A stretch of DNA of 64,000 nt from Streptomyces sp. SID13726 (GTDB lineage: Bacteria; Actinomycetota; Actinomycetes; Streptomycetales; Streptomycetaceae): positions 372,001 to 436,000 of the forward strand of contig NZ_JAAGLY010000003.1 in the NCBI RefSeq assembly GCF_010548375.1, read 5' to 3'. Shown here in pieces: positions 29,262-37,125 of the stretch. Under the pieces are notes generated by a model. It ran no database searches. It was not told the DNA's origin and was given only the letters and a program-made list of their open reading frames with translations. Numbering within the stretch: position 1 is the first letter of the stretch; every line of letters starts with the position of its first letter. Made by a program: the position numbers and the translations under genes.

Positions 29262-29579
29262 GGTGGCGATCAGTTCCTCGATGTCGGCGTCCGCGAAGCC
29301 GTAGGCGTCGGCCACGAACCAGAAGTCCTCGGCTATCTCCTCACGGGCCACCGTCTCGATCTCGAAGCCGTCGTCCTGGAGGCCGTTGAACTCCTCGGCG
29401 GCCGCCTGGGTCAGGACGTACAGGGCGGCCAGGTCGGCGGGCCGGTCCGCCTCGATGCGCCCGCACAGCCGCAGCAGGATCTCCTTGCCCCGGTCCACAT
29501 GCCGGTCGGGGTAGTAGTCGTCCCGGTAGAGCGCCTTGAGGAACGGGTGCGTGCTCACCCGCTCGTTGCTGATGGTCAT
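29250..29579 (-). CDS. DUF5713-like small protein
   Basis: The 109-residue acidic protein contains FLKALYRDDYYPDRHVDRGK, ALYVLTQAAAEEFNGLQDDG and ADAYGFADADIEELIATRDW. These match my recollection of DUF5713, a small helical family of unknown function. The ATG at 29579 lacks an obvious ribosome-binding site. It diverges from the amidohydrolase gene with 47 bases between. Confidence 0.8.
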   Translation of the reverse strand: MTISNERVSTHPFLKALYRDDYYPDRHVDRGKEILLRLCGRIEADRPADLAALYVLTQAAAEEFNGLQDDGFEIETVAREEIAEDFWFVADAYGFADADIEELIATRDW

Positions 29580-29626
29580 GCTGAGATGGTGCACCACGCC
29601 ACTGACAACGCCCCGGGAGCGGCCGT

Positions 29627-30400
29627 ATGTCCTCGTTCGACCTGTTGCCCGGCGCCGCCGCGTCCCCGGTGATCCTCCATGTGCCGCACTCGGCGCGGGA
29701 GACACCGCCCGAGGTGCGGGCGGGGATCGTGCTGGACGACTCCGCGCTGGAGCGGGAGCTGGACCACATCGTCGACGCGCACACGGCGGAGCTGGCCGAG
29801 GAGGCGGCCGGGCTGTCCCCGGTGACGCCCTGGCGGTTCGTGAACCGCCTCTCGCGGCTGGTCGTCGACCCCGAGCGGTTCCCCGACGAGCGGGAGGAGA
29901 TGCTCGCCGTGGGAATGGGGGCCGTGTACACGCGGACCACGCACGGGGAGGTGCTGCGGCCCGCCGGCACCGACCCCGGGCCGCTGGTCGAGCGGTACTT
30001 CCGGCCGTACGCGCGGGCCATGTCCGACGCCGTGGCCGACCGGCTGGCCGCCACCGGACGGGCCGTGATCGTCGACGTGCACTCCTATCCGTCCGCTCCC
30101 CTGCCCTACGAGCTGCACGGCGAGGGACCGCGGCCGCCCGTGTGCCTGGGCACCGACTCCTTCCACACCCCGCCCGAGCTGATCGCCGCCGCCCGGGAGG
30201 CGTTCGGGGACGTCGGCCTGGACAGCCCGTTCGCCGGGACGTACGTACCGCTGGAGTTCTACGGCCGGGACGCGCGGGTGAGCGCGCTGATGGTGGAGAT
30301 CCGGCGGGACACGTACATGACCGAACCCGGCGGCCCCGCCGGGCCGGGGCTGCGCGGGCTGGCCCAGGCGCTCGCCGCTCTCGTGGCCGCCCTGGGGTGA
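29627..30400 (+). CDS. N-formylglutamate amidohydrolase family protein
   Basis: The 257-residue protein has family motifs VILHVPHSARETPP, VNRLSRLVVDPERFPDE and AVIVDVHSYPSAPLPYE with a likely metal-binding Asp/His pair. It also has VEIRRDTYM. Family members hydrolyse N-formylglutamate in histidine breakdown, or related N-acyl amino acids. No other hut gene is near, so the natural substrate is open. The ATG at 29627 has GGGAG upstream. Confidence 0.88.
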   Translation: MSSFDLLPGAAASPVILHVPHSARETPPEVRAGIVLDDSALERELDHIVDAHTAELAEEAAGLSPVTPWRFVNRLSRLVVDPERFPDEREEMLAVGMGAVYTRTTHGEVLRPAGTDPGPLVERYFRPYARAMSDAVADRLAATGRAVIVDVHSYPSAPLPYELHGEGPRPPVCLGTDSFHTPPELIAAAREAFGDVGLDSPFAGTYVPLEFYGRDARVSALMVEIRRDTYMTEPGGPAGPGLRGLAQALAALVAALG

Positions 30401-30458
30401 CCTCCGGCTGGAGCACTCCCGCGCGACACGCGTCCGGGCGGCGGTGAGGGTGGGTGGC

Positions 30459-31682
30459 ATGACCGAGGAGACCACCACGCTGGCGGAGCAGGCCCCGCCC
30501 CCGGTACGGGACTGGCCCGCGCTCGACCTGGCCGGGACCGGGTTCGACCCGGTGCTCGCGGAGCTGATGCGCGAGGGACCGCTGACCCGGATCCGGCTGC
30601 CGCACGGTGAGGGCTGGGCGTGGCTGGCGACCCGCCACGCGGACGTGAAGGCGATCACCAACGACCCGCGGTTCAGCCGCGCGGAGGTGACGACCCGTCA
30701 GGTCACCCGGCTGGCACCGCACTTCAAACCCCGGCCCGGTTCGCTGGCCTTCGCCGACCAGCCCGACCACAACCGGCTGCGCAAGGCGGTCGCCGGGGCG
30801 TTCACGGTGAGTGCGATGAAGCGGCTGCGGCCCCGGGCGCAGGAGACGCTGGACGGGCTGTTCGCCGACCTGCTGCGGCACGGGCCGCCCGCGGACCTCG
30901 TCGAGCTGGTCCTCGAACCCTTCCCGATCGCCGTGGTGAGCGAGGTGATGGGGGTGCCCTCCGACATGTGCGAGCAGGTGCACTCCTGGACCCGGCAGAT
31001 CATCTCCACCTCCGGCGGGGCCGAGGCCGCCGAGAAGGCCAAGAACGGGATGTACGGATGGATCACCGACACCGTCCGGGCCCGCGCCCACAGCACCGGC
31101 GACGACGTGTACTCCCTGCTCGGGACCGCCGTCCAGCGGGGCGAGATCAGTGAGACGGAGGCGGTGGGGCTGGCCGGGCCGCTCCAGATCGGCGGTGAGG
31201 CCGTCACCCACAACTGCGGCCAGACGCTGTACCTGTTGCTGACGCGGCCCGAGCTGATGGAGCGTATGCGCCACCAGCCCGAGGCGCGGGCCACCGCCCT
31301 CGACGAGCTGCTGCGCCACATCCCGCACCGCACCTCGGTCGGGCTCGCCCGGATCGCCCTGGAGGACGTCGAGCTGCACGGGCTGCGCATCCGCGCGGGC
31401 GACGCGGTGTACGTCTCCTACCTGGCCGCGAACCGGGACCCGGACGTCTTCCCCGACCCGGACCGCATCGACCCGGACCGGGACCCCAATCCGCATCTGT
31501 CCTTCGGCAACGGCCCGCACTACTGCACGGGCGCGGTGCTGGCCCGGCTCCAGACCGAGCTGATGGTCGACACCCTGCTGGACCGGCTGCCGGGGCTGCG
31601 GCTCGCGGTTCCGGCCGACGAGGTCGTCTGGCGCCGGAAGACGATGATCCGCGGGCCGCAGACCCTGCCCGTCGCCTGGTGA
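30459..31682 (+). CDS. Cytochrome P450
   Basis: The 407-residue bacterial class I P450 has the heme ligand Cys356 in LSFGNGPHYCTGAVLA. The K-helix ExxR is ELLRH, and PHRTSVGLARIALEDVELHG gives the usual beta region. The I-helix oxygen-activation motif is unusual: LQIGGEAVTHNCG instead of AGxET, though a Thr is nearby. No ferredoxin or reductase gene is adjacent. The ATG at 30459 has GAGGGTGGG upstream and is preferred over the in-frame start five codons earlier. It ends 15 bases from the convergent gene at 31698. Confidence 0.93.
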   Translation: MTEETTTLAEQAPPPVRDWPALDLAGTGFDPVLAELMREGPLTRIRLPHGEGWAWLATRHADVKAITNDPRFSRAEVTTRQVTRLAPHFKPRPGSLAFADQPDHNRLRKAVAGAFTVSAMKRLRPRAQETLDGLFADLLRHGPPADLVELVLEPFPIAVVSEVMGVPSDMCEQVHSWTRQIISTSGGAEAAEKAKNGMYGWITDTVRARAHSTGDDVYSLLGTAVQRGEISETEAVGLAGPLQIGGEAVTHNCGQTLYLLLTRPELMERMRHQPEARATALDELLRHIPHRTSVGLARIALEDVELHGLRIRAGDAVYVSYLAANRDPDVFPDPDRIDPDRDPNPHLSFGNGPHYCTGAVLARLQTELMVDTLLDRLPGLRLAVPADEVVWRRKTMIRGPQTLPVAW

Positions 31683-31697
31683 GCGCGGGCGCGCGGT

Positions 31698-32228
31698 TCA
31701 GACGGTCAGCCAGTCGGTGACGATCACCCCTTCGCCGGTCCGCAGCCGCAGGGCGAAGGGACCGGTGGGGGGCTCCTCGTGGGTGAAGCGCCCCATGTCG
31801 TCGGTGGTGAGCGGGGAGCCCGAGTGCGGTCCGGTGAGGACCTCGATGCGGGCGGACTGGGGCGGCAGCACCTGTCCCATCAGCCCCTGGGCGGTGAGTT
31901 CGACGTCGACGGTGACCTCGCCGGCGTGGAAGGTCAGCATGCGCGGCGCGGCCAGGGCGCCCCGCACCGGGATGGCGTCGACCACCGAGTCGAAGGAGAG
32001 CTCGGCGATCCGGCTGTCCAGGTCGTGCAGCGCGAACGCCTCCACGGCCAGCTCCCGCAGGGCGGGCGGTACGGGGTCGAGGATGGCCGCGGCCTGCCGG
32101 AGCTCCTCCTCCAGCAGATCGAGCGTGAACTCCTCGTCGGGGAACGGCTCTTCGTCGAAGACGTCGTCGATGCCGTCGTTGTCGCCTTTATGGTCTTTGC
32201 GGTCTTTGCGGTCTTTGTGGTCGCTCAT
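31698..32228 (-). CDS. Small acidic protein coupled to an ECF sigma factor
   Basis: The 176-residue product starts with a Lys/Asp/His run (MSDHKDRKDRKDHKGDNDGI) and a very acidic helix (FDEEPFPDEEFTLDLLEEEL). It ends in a beta-rich half (TFHAGEVTVDVELTAQGLMG, SARIEVLTG) resembling a small Ig- or carboxypeptidase-regulatory-like fold. No transmembrane helix or zinc motif of classical anti-sigma factors is seen. Its ATG overlaps the sigma factor stop by four bases, so it likely acts with it, perhaps as an atypical anti-sigma factor, adaptor or protease substrate. Confidence 0.8.
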   Translation of the reverse strand: MSDHKDRKDRKDHKGDNDGIDDVFDEEPFPDEEFTLDLLEEELRQAAAILDPVPPALRELAVEAFALHDLDSRIAELSFDSVVDAIPVRGALAAPRMLTFHAGEVTVDVELTAQGLMGQVLPPQSARIEVLTGPHSGSPLTTDDMGRFTHEEPPTGPFALRLRTGEGVIVTDWLTV

Positions 32229-32806
32229 GTCGCTCCCGCCCCCCGGGCCTCCAGGCGCGCCCGCAGCCGTCGCAGACAGCGCTGGCGCAGTGGTCCGATG
32301 CTGCCCACGGCGATGCCCAGGGCGGCGGACACGTCCTGGTAGCCGGGTTTCGGCGAGGCCATCAGGATGCGCAGCAACTGCCTGCACCGCTCGCCGAGTT
32401 CCTCGAACTCCTGCCACAGATGGCGCACCCGCTCGCTCTGCGCGGCGGCGTCCTCGGAGTCGATCAGCGACTGCTCGGGCGTACGGTCCTCACTGACCCG
32501 GTCGAGGAGCTGCGGGTCGTCCGTGACGGTCAACCGCCTTGAGTTCTTGATGACCTTGAGGCTTTCGTGGCGCGCCGTGCTGGCCAGCCAGGACCCGGCC
32601 TTGTCGGGTTCGCGGATCCGCCCCAGGTGCTGGGCGAACCGGAACCACACGGTCTGGTACACCTCGTGCGCGTCGGCGTCGGAGAGCCGGTGTCCGCGCA
32701 CGACGGACCACACCAACGGGCTCAGCCCTTCCACGAGCGCCTTCCAGGCCGCCGCGTCGCCGTCGACGGCGGACTGGACCAGCGCACCGACATCTCCTCG
32801 GTCCAC
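32225..32806 (-). CDS. ECF-type RNA polymerase sigma factor
   Basis: The 193-residue sigma factor has region 2 (WKALVEGLSPLVWSVVRGHR, LSDADAHEVYQTVWFRFAQH, RIREPDKAGSWLASTARHES) and region 4 (LLRILMASPKPGYQDVSAAL, GIAVGSIGPLRQRCLRRLRA). The GTG at 32806 is chosen because GAGGGG lies just upstream. A longer form from ATG at 32869 would overlap the protease stop by four bases but lacks a site. It is the middle gene of protease-sigma-small protein, all on one strand, and probably controls this module and its divergent CHAT gene. Confidence 0.88.
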   Translation of the reverse strand: MDRGDVGALVQSAVDGDAAAWKALVEGLSPLVWSVVRGHRLSDADAHEVYQTVWFRFAQHLGRIREPDKAGSWLASTARHESLKVIKNSRRLTVTDDPQLLDRVSEDRTPEQSLIDSEDAAAQSERVRHLWQEFEELGERCRQLLRILMASPKPGYQDVSAALGIAVGSIGPLRQRCLRRLRARLEARGAGAT

Positions 32807-32865
32807 GGTCCCACCCCTCGTGTACGGCAAGTCATCGTACGCCGTGGAAGGGGCTGTTCCGGCCC

Positions 32866-34296
32866 TCATGCGCCGACCGGGCGCTGCACGACCGGCACCG
32901 GGCGCCAGCCGGCCGGGCGCAGCGCCGGCACGTGCGCCCCGCGCACTTCGGCGAACTGCGTGTTCGAGGAGAGCAGTTGCTGCCGTGCGACCCGCGGGTC
33001 ACCCTCCTTGTTCGCGACCATGTGGGCGGCGACAAGGCCCGCGACGACCGGGGTGGCGAAGGAGGTGCCGCTCCAGTGCGCGTACCCCTCGAACATCACC
33101 TGGTCCGCGTTGGCGGTGACGGTGCCGTCGTCGCTCAACACGCCGACGTGGGACGGGGACTGGCACGTGCACACGTAGGTGAAGCCGAACCGGCAGGCGT
33201 CGTAGGTGGAGTGCTGGTACTCGTAGGGCACGGGCGCGTCGAAGCCGGTCAGGGTGCTGGTGAGGCGCTCGCCGGGGGCGAAGACGTTCACCCAGGAGCC
33301 GTGGTTGCTGAAGCAGGCGCCGAACTCGCCGTCGCCGCGCAGCGCGCCGACCGACAGGACGACGTCCTGGTAGTCGGGCAGGTCGGCGTAGGCGGCGGGC
33401 CAGAACGGGCTGGCACTGGAGTTGTTGCCGGCGGCGGCGACCAACAGGGTGCCGTGGGACCGCAGTTCCTGCATGAAGGCGTCCATGCCGAGCAGGCCGT
33501 CGGTGCGGCCGTTGGGGGTGCCCGCGGAGAGGCTGATGATGTCGGGCCAGCCGTCCTCGACGGCCTCGAAGAGCTTCTCGCCGAACTCGGACTCCAGGAT
33601 GGCGCCCGCGTCGCTCAGGGTGCTGCGCACGGTGATGTTCGTGTTGGGCGCGACGGCCGCGAGGACACCGGCGATGAACGTGCCGTGCCCGATGTACTGG
33701 AGGAGGTTGCCGGCCGGGCCGGTCTCGGTGCCGTGCAGGTCACCCTGGACGTGGGAGAGCAGCGGGACGAGCGCGTGGTCGTGGGTGAGGCCGTTGTCGA
33801 TGACGAGGACGTCCACGGCGGTGTCCTCGTCGTGGCCGGACCCGTCGGGGGCCGGGTTGGTGCCCTGGCTGAGCGCGGCGGGCACGGGCTCGTCGCCGGG
33901 GCAGCAGTTCACGGCGAGCGAGACGACGTGGTTGCGGCTGACCAGCCGGCGCCCGGCGCGTCCCTCGCGCTCGCTCAGGGCGCGCAGGGCGTGGGTGACG
34001 GCCCGGTCGCCGCGGTGGTCGCCGTGGCCGGGGTCGCCGACCTGGATGCGGGTGATGCCGGAGCGGTTGGTCTCGGGGCTGTCCCGGCGCACCCGGTCGC
34101 CGGTCAGTCCGGTCGCGGCGGTGAAGTGGGCGCGCACGGTCTCCTCCACGAGAGCCGCGTCCCGGCCGTCGCGGGCCAGGACGACGCCCTTCTCGTAGAC
34201 GAACTCCGAGGCGTCGTCGGGTCCCAGGGCGAGCGGGACGTCGGGCATGGAGCGCTGGATCTGGTCGAACTGCTCGTGGAATCGGTGTGGTGCCAT
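32866..34296 (-). CDS. Cytosolic S8 (subtilisin-like) peptidase
   Basis: The 476-residue protein has a complete catalytic triad: Asp167 (VLVIDNGLTH), His204 (YIGHGTFIAGVLAAVAP) and Ser412 (HWSGTSFATPVVAGLVAAHM), plus oxyanion Asn291 (AAAGNN). There is no signal peptide, so it should work inside the cell. The ~150-residue N-terminal extension ends near the domain start and has no known fold. GGGAGG precedes the ATG at 34296. Together with a divergent CHAT protease and a sigma factor, it suggests a proteolytic signalling or immune switch rather than nutrient digestion. Confidence 0.92.
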   Translation of the reverse strand: MAPHRFHEQFDQIQRSMPDVPLALGPDDASEFVYEKGVVLARDGRDAALVEETVRAHFTAATGLTGDRVRRDSPETNRSGITRIQVGDPGHGDHRGDRAVTHALRALSEREGRAGRRLVSRNHVVSLAVNCCPGDEPVPAALSQGTNPAPDGSGHDEDTAVDVLVIDNGLTHDHALVPLLSHVQGDLHGTETGPAGNLLQYIGHGTFIAGVLAAVAPNTNITVRSTLSDAGAILESEFGEKLFEAVEDGWPDIISLSAGTPNGRTDGLLGMDAFMQELRSHGTLLVAAAGNNSSASPFWPAAYADLPDYQDVVLSVGALRGDGEFGACFSNHGSWVNVFAPGERLTSTLTGFDAPVPYEYQHSTYDACRFGFTYVCTCQSPSHVGVLSDDGTVTANADQVMFEGYAHWSGTSFATPVVAGLVAAHMVANKEGDPRVARQQLLSSNTQFAEVRGAHVPALRPAGWRPVPVVQRPVGA

Positions 34297-34405
34297 GGCG
34301 TGTCCTCCCACTGAGGCGGCGGTCGTCAGTCAGAGCGGTGGGGCCGTCGATTGATACAGCGCCAAACCGGTGTGGTGTGCCACCTGGGCCACTACCATCC
34401 GTGGG

Positions 34406-37012
34406 GTGACAGCGGGAAGCGACTCCGTGCTCGAATTGCTGCCGATGGTGTTCGCCGCCCCCAACGAGGCGCTGGCGAGGGCAGAAGAAGTGCTCGGCTC
34501 GGACCCCTCACCGCTGCCCGCCTCCGTGGCCCACCAGGTGATCGGCCTGTGGCAGCGGGACTGGGGCGACATCCGCACCGCCGTGCACCACCTGCGCCGG
34601 GCCCGTGATCTGGCGGCGCGCGCGGAGTCCCCGGAGCGGGAGGCGGACGTGGTGTCCGCGCTCGGCGTGGCGCTGATCCAGGCGGGCCGCACCCGGCAGG
34701 GCCTGGAGGCGCTGGAGCGGGGTGTCGCCGTGAGCAGCGGTCATACCAGGGCGCGCATCCTGTTCCGGCGGGCCTACGCGTCCTGGGTTCTGGGACACCA
34801 CCGCGAGGCGCTGGACGACGTACGGCGGGCGATTCCCGTGCTGCGCCAGGCCGATGACGTCATCTGGACGGCACGCGCGCTGACCCTGCGGGCGACCGTG
34901 CATCTGGCGCTCGGTGCGGTGGAGCGCGCCGACGCCGACTTCACCGCGGCCGAGGCCCTGTGGGAGACCACAGGCCAGGAGCACGACAAGGCGGACGCGG
35001 TGGAGAGCCGGGGGCTGGCCGCGTACCGGTCCGGGGACATCCCGGCTGCGCTGCGGCTGCTCGACGAGGCGAAGGAGCGGTACGCCAAGCTCGGCACGCC
35101 GACGTTCATGCTCAACATCCGGCGCTGCGAGGTCCTGATGGCCGCGGGGCTCGCCCCGGAGGCGCTTGCGGAGGCGGACGCGGCGATCAAGGTGCTGGAC
35201 GGGATCGGCGGACAGTCCACGCTCAAGGCGGAGTTGCTGCTCGCCGCCGCGCGGGCGGCCCGGCTCGCGGGCGACGCGCACACCGCGATCGCGCGCGCCG
35301 ACATGGCCGTACGGCTGTTCGCCGGGCAGCGGCGTTCGTGGTGGGAGACGCATGCGCGGCTGGTACTGATCGAGGCGCGGGTCGCCGTGGGGCGCGGGTC
35401 GGGGCGGCTGGTCGCGGACGCGGCGGCGGTGGCCGACCGGCTGGCCTCCTTCGGCGCGCCCGCCGCGCCCGAGGCCTCTCTCCTCGCGGGCCGGATCGCG
35501 CTCGACCTGGGCTGGCGGGAGGACGCCCGGAAGCATCTGGAGGTGGCCGCCCGCAGCCGGCACGGCGGGCCGCAGCTGGCGCGGATGACGGGCTGGGCGG
35601 CGCGGGCGCTGTGGGCGCGGGCGGACGGCTCGGACCGGCGGGTCCTGGAGGCCTGCCGCCGGGGCCTGGACGTCCTCGACGACCACCGTACGACCCTGGG
35701 CGCCTCGGAACTGCGGGCCCGGGCCACCGCACAGGGCGCGGAGCTCGCCGGTCTCGCCGCGCGGGCCTCGCTCACCTCGGGCGGGCCGCGTCGGCTGCTG
35801 GTGTGGAGCGAGCGCTGGCGGGCCACGGTGCTGTCCGCCCCGCCGACCCGTCCGCCGGCCGATCCGGAACTGCTCAGCGACCTCACCGCCTTCCGGGAGA
35901 TCGCGGCGCGCGCGGAACTGGCCCGCACGGAGGGCCGCCCGGTGCCGACGCTGGAGCGCGAACAGCGGCGCCTGGAACGGGAGATCCGCGCCCGCACCCT
36001 CCACATCCGAGGCGACGCGCCGGGCGACGGCGACCGCTTCGACCCGGGCCGGCTGCTGGAACGGCTCGGGGACGACGTACGCCTGGTCGAACTGGCCGTG
36101 CTCGACGGGCGTGTTCAGGTGCTGCTGTGCGGGCAGGGGCGGGTGCGGCGGTACGAGGCCGGGCTGCTCGCCGACGCGGAGCGCGAGGCGGAGCATGTGC
36201 AGGCCGGGCTGCGTCGGCTGGCCCACCCGGGTGCCGAGGCGCGGCTCCCGGTGGTGGAGGCCGCGGGGCGGCGGCTGGAGGAGCTGCTGCTCGGACCGGC
36301 CGCGGCGCAACTGGGTTCCGGGCCGGTCGTGGTGGTGCCGCCGGGGCGGCTGCACCGGGTGCCGTGGGCGCTGCTGCCGTCGCTGCGGGAGCGGGTGTTC
36401 AGCGTGTCGCCCTCGTCGAGCAGCTGGCTGCGCGCCCGGGACACCGTCGCGCCGCCGGGGGCCGGTCAGGTCCTCGTACGCGGACCGGGGCTCGCGACCG
36501 GGGGCGCCGAGGTGCCCGAACTCGCCGGGCGGTACGGCTCCGCGACCGTCCTGGAGCACGAAGACGCGCGCGTGGAGCGGGTGTTGGAGGAGCTGGACGG
36601 GGCGGGGCTCGCGCACATCGCCGCGCACGGCACGTTCCGTGCGGACAGTCCGCTGTTCTCCTCGCTGCGGATGGCCGACGGGCCGCTCATCGTCCATGAC
36701 TTCGAGCGCCTGGACCGCAGTCCGTACCGGATCATCCTGTCCTGCTGCGACACCGCCCGGTTCGCCTCGGTCGGCGCGGACGAACTGCTCGGCCTGGTCA
36801 CGGCGTTGCTCCCGCTGGGCACGGCGGGGGTGGTGGCGTGCAGCGCGCCGGTCAACGACGAGGCCGTGGTGCCGCTGATGCTGGCGCTGCACAAGGGGCT
36901 GAGCGGGGGCGCGTCCATGGCGGAGGCGTTGCGCGACGCGCGGGCGGCGCTGCCGGGGGACTCGGTGCATCAGGCCACGGGATGGGCGTTCTCGGCGTTC
37001 GGGGCGGCGTGA
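34406..37012 (+). CDS. TPR-CHAT protein (caspase-like protease)
   Basis: The 868-residue protein has an N-terminal superhelix of TPR-like repeats (about 20-470, for example HRARILFRRAYASWVLGHHR-type and YRSGDIPAALRLLDEAKERY) and a C-terminal CHAT domain (about 560-868). The caspase-type dyad is His741 (AHIAAHGTF) and Cys781 (IILSCCDTARF). CHAT proteases are the effectors of several bacterial conflict systems and usually await activation by a sensor module. The GTG at 34406 has no clear ribosome-binding site; a TACCAT hexamer seven bases upstream raises the possibility of a leaderless message. It diverges from the subtilase gene. Confidence 0.9.
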   Translation: MTAGSDSVLELLPMVFAAPNEALARAEEVLGSDPSPLPASVAHQVIGLWQRDWGDIRTAVHHLRRARDLAARAESPEREADVVSALGVALIQAGRTRQGLEALERGVAVSSGHTRARILFRRAYASWVLGHHREALDDVRRAIPVLRQADDVIWTARALTLRATVHLALGAVERADADFTAAEALWETTGQEHDKADAVESRGLAAYRSGDIPAALRLLDEAKERYAKLGTPTFMLNIRRCEVLMAAGLAPEALAEADAAIKVLDGIGGQSTLKAELLLAAARAARLAGDAHTAIARADMAVRLFAGQRRSWWETHARLVLIEARVAVGRGSGRLVADAAAVADRLASFGAPAAPEASLLAGRIALDLGWREDARKHLEVAARSRHGGPQLARMTGWAARALWARADGSDRRVLEACRRGLDVLDDHRTTLGASELRARATAQGAELAGLAARASLTSGGPRRLLVWSERWRATVLSAPPTRPPADPELLSDLTAFREIAARAELARTEGRPVPTLEREQRRLEREIRARTLHIRGDAPGDGDRFDPGRLLERLGDDVRLVELAVLDGRVQVLLCGQGRVRRYEAGLLADAEREAEHVQAGLRRLAHPGAEARLPVVEAAGRRLEELLLGPAAAQLGSGPVVVVPPGRLHRVPWALLPSLRERVFSVSPSSSSWLRARDTVAPPGAGQVLVRGPGLATGGAEVPELAGRYGSATVLEHEDARVERVLEELDGAGLAHIAAHGTFRADSPLFSSLRMADGPLIVHDFERLDRSPYRIILSCCDTARFASVGADELLGLVTALLPLGTAGVVACSAPVNDEAVVPLMLALHKGLSGGASMAEALRDARAALPGDSVHQATGWAFSAFGAA

Positions 37013-37062
37013 GGAGCCGGTCGTCCGACGAGGGATCCGGCGGGGCGGGGCATGCGGGTGGA

Positions 37063-37102
37063 GCGGCCTGACCCCTCCCCCGAATACTGGGGGTCAGACC
37101 GC
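37063..37102 (+). terminator. Hairpin terminator after the CHAT gene
   Basis: CTGACCCC (37068-37075) pairs with GGGGTCAG (37090-37097), flanked by GCGG/CCGC that extends the stem with one mismatch. It lies between the convergent CHAT and LuxR genes and can serve both. Confidence 0.75.
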
Positions 37103-37125
37103 CCCGGTCCGGTGTGCGGCTCGGC

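Noticed and set aside
34406..36970. An 820-codon minus-strand frame opposite the CHAT gene
   Set aside because: Antisense shadow without domains; the plus-strand TPR-CHAT product explains the region.
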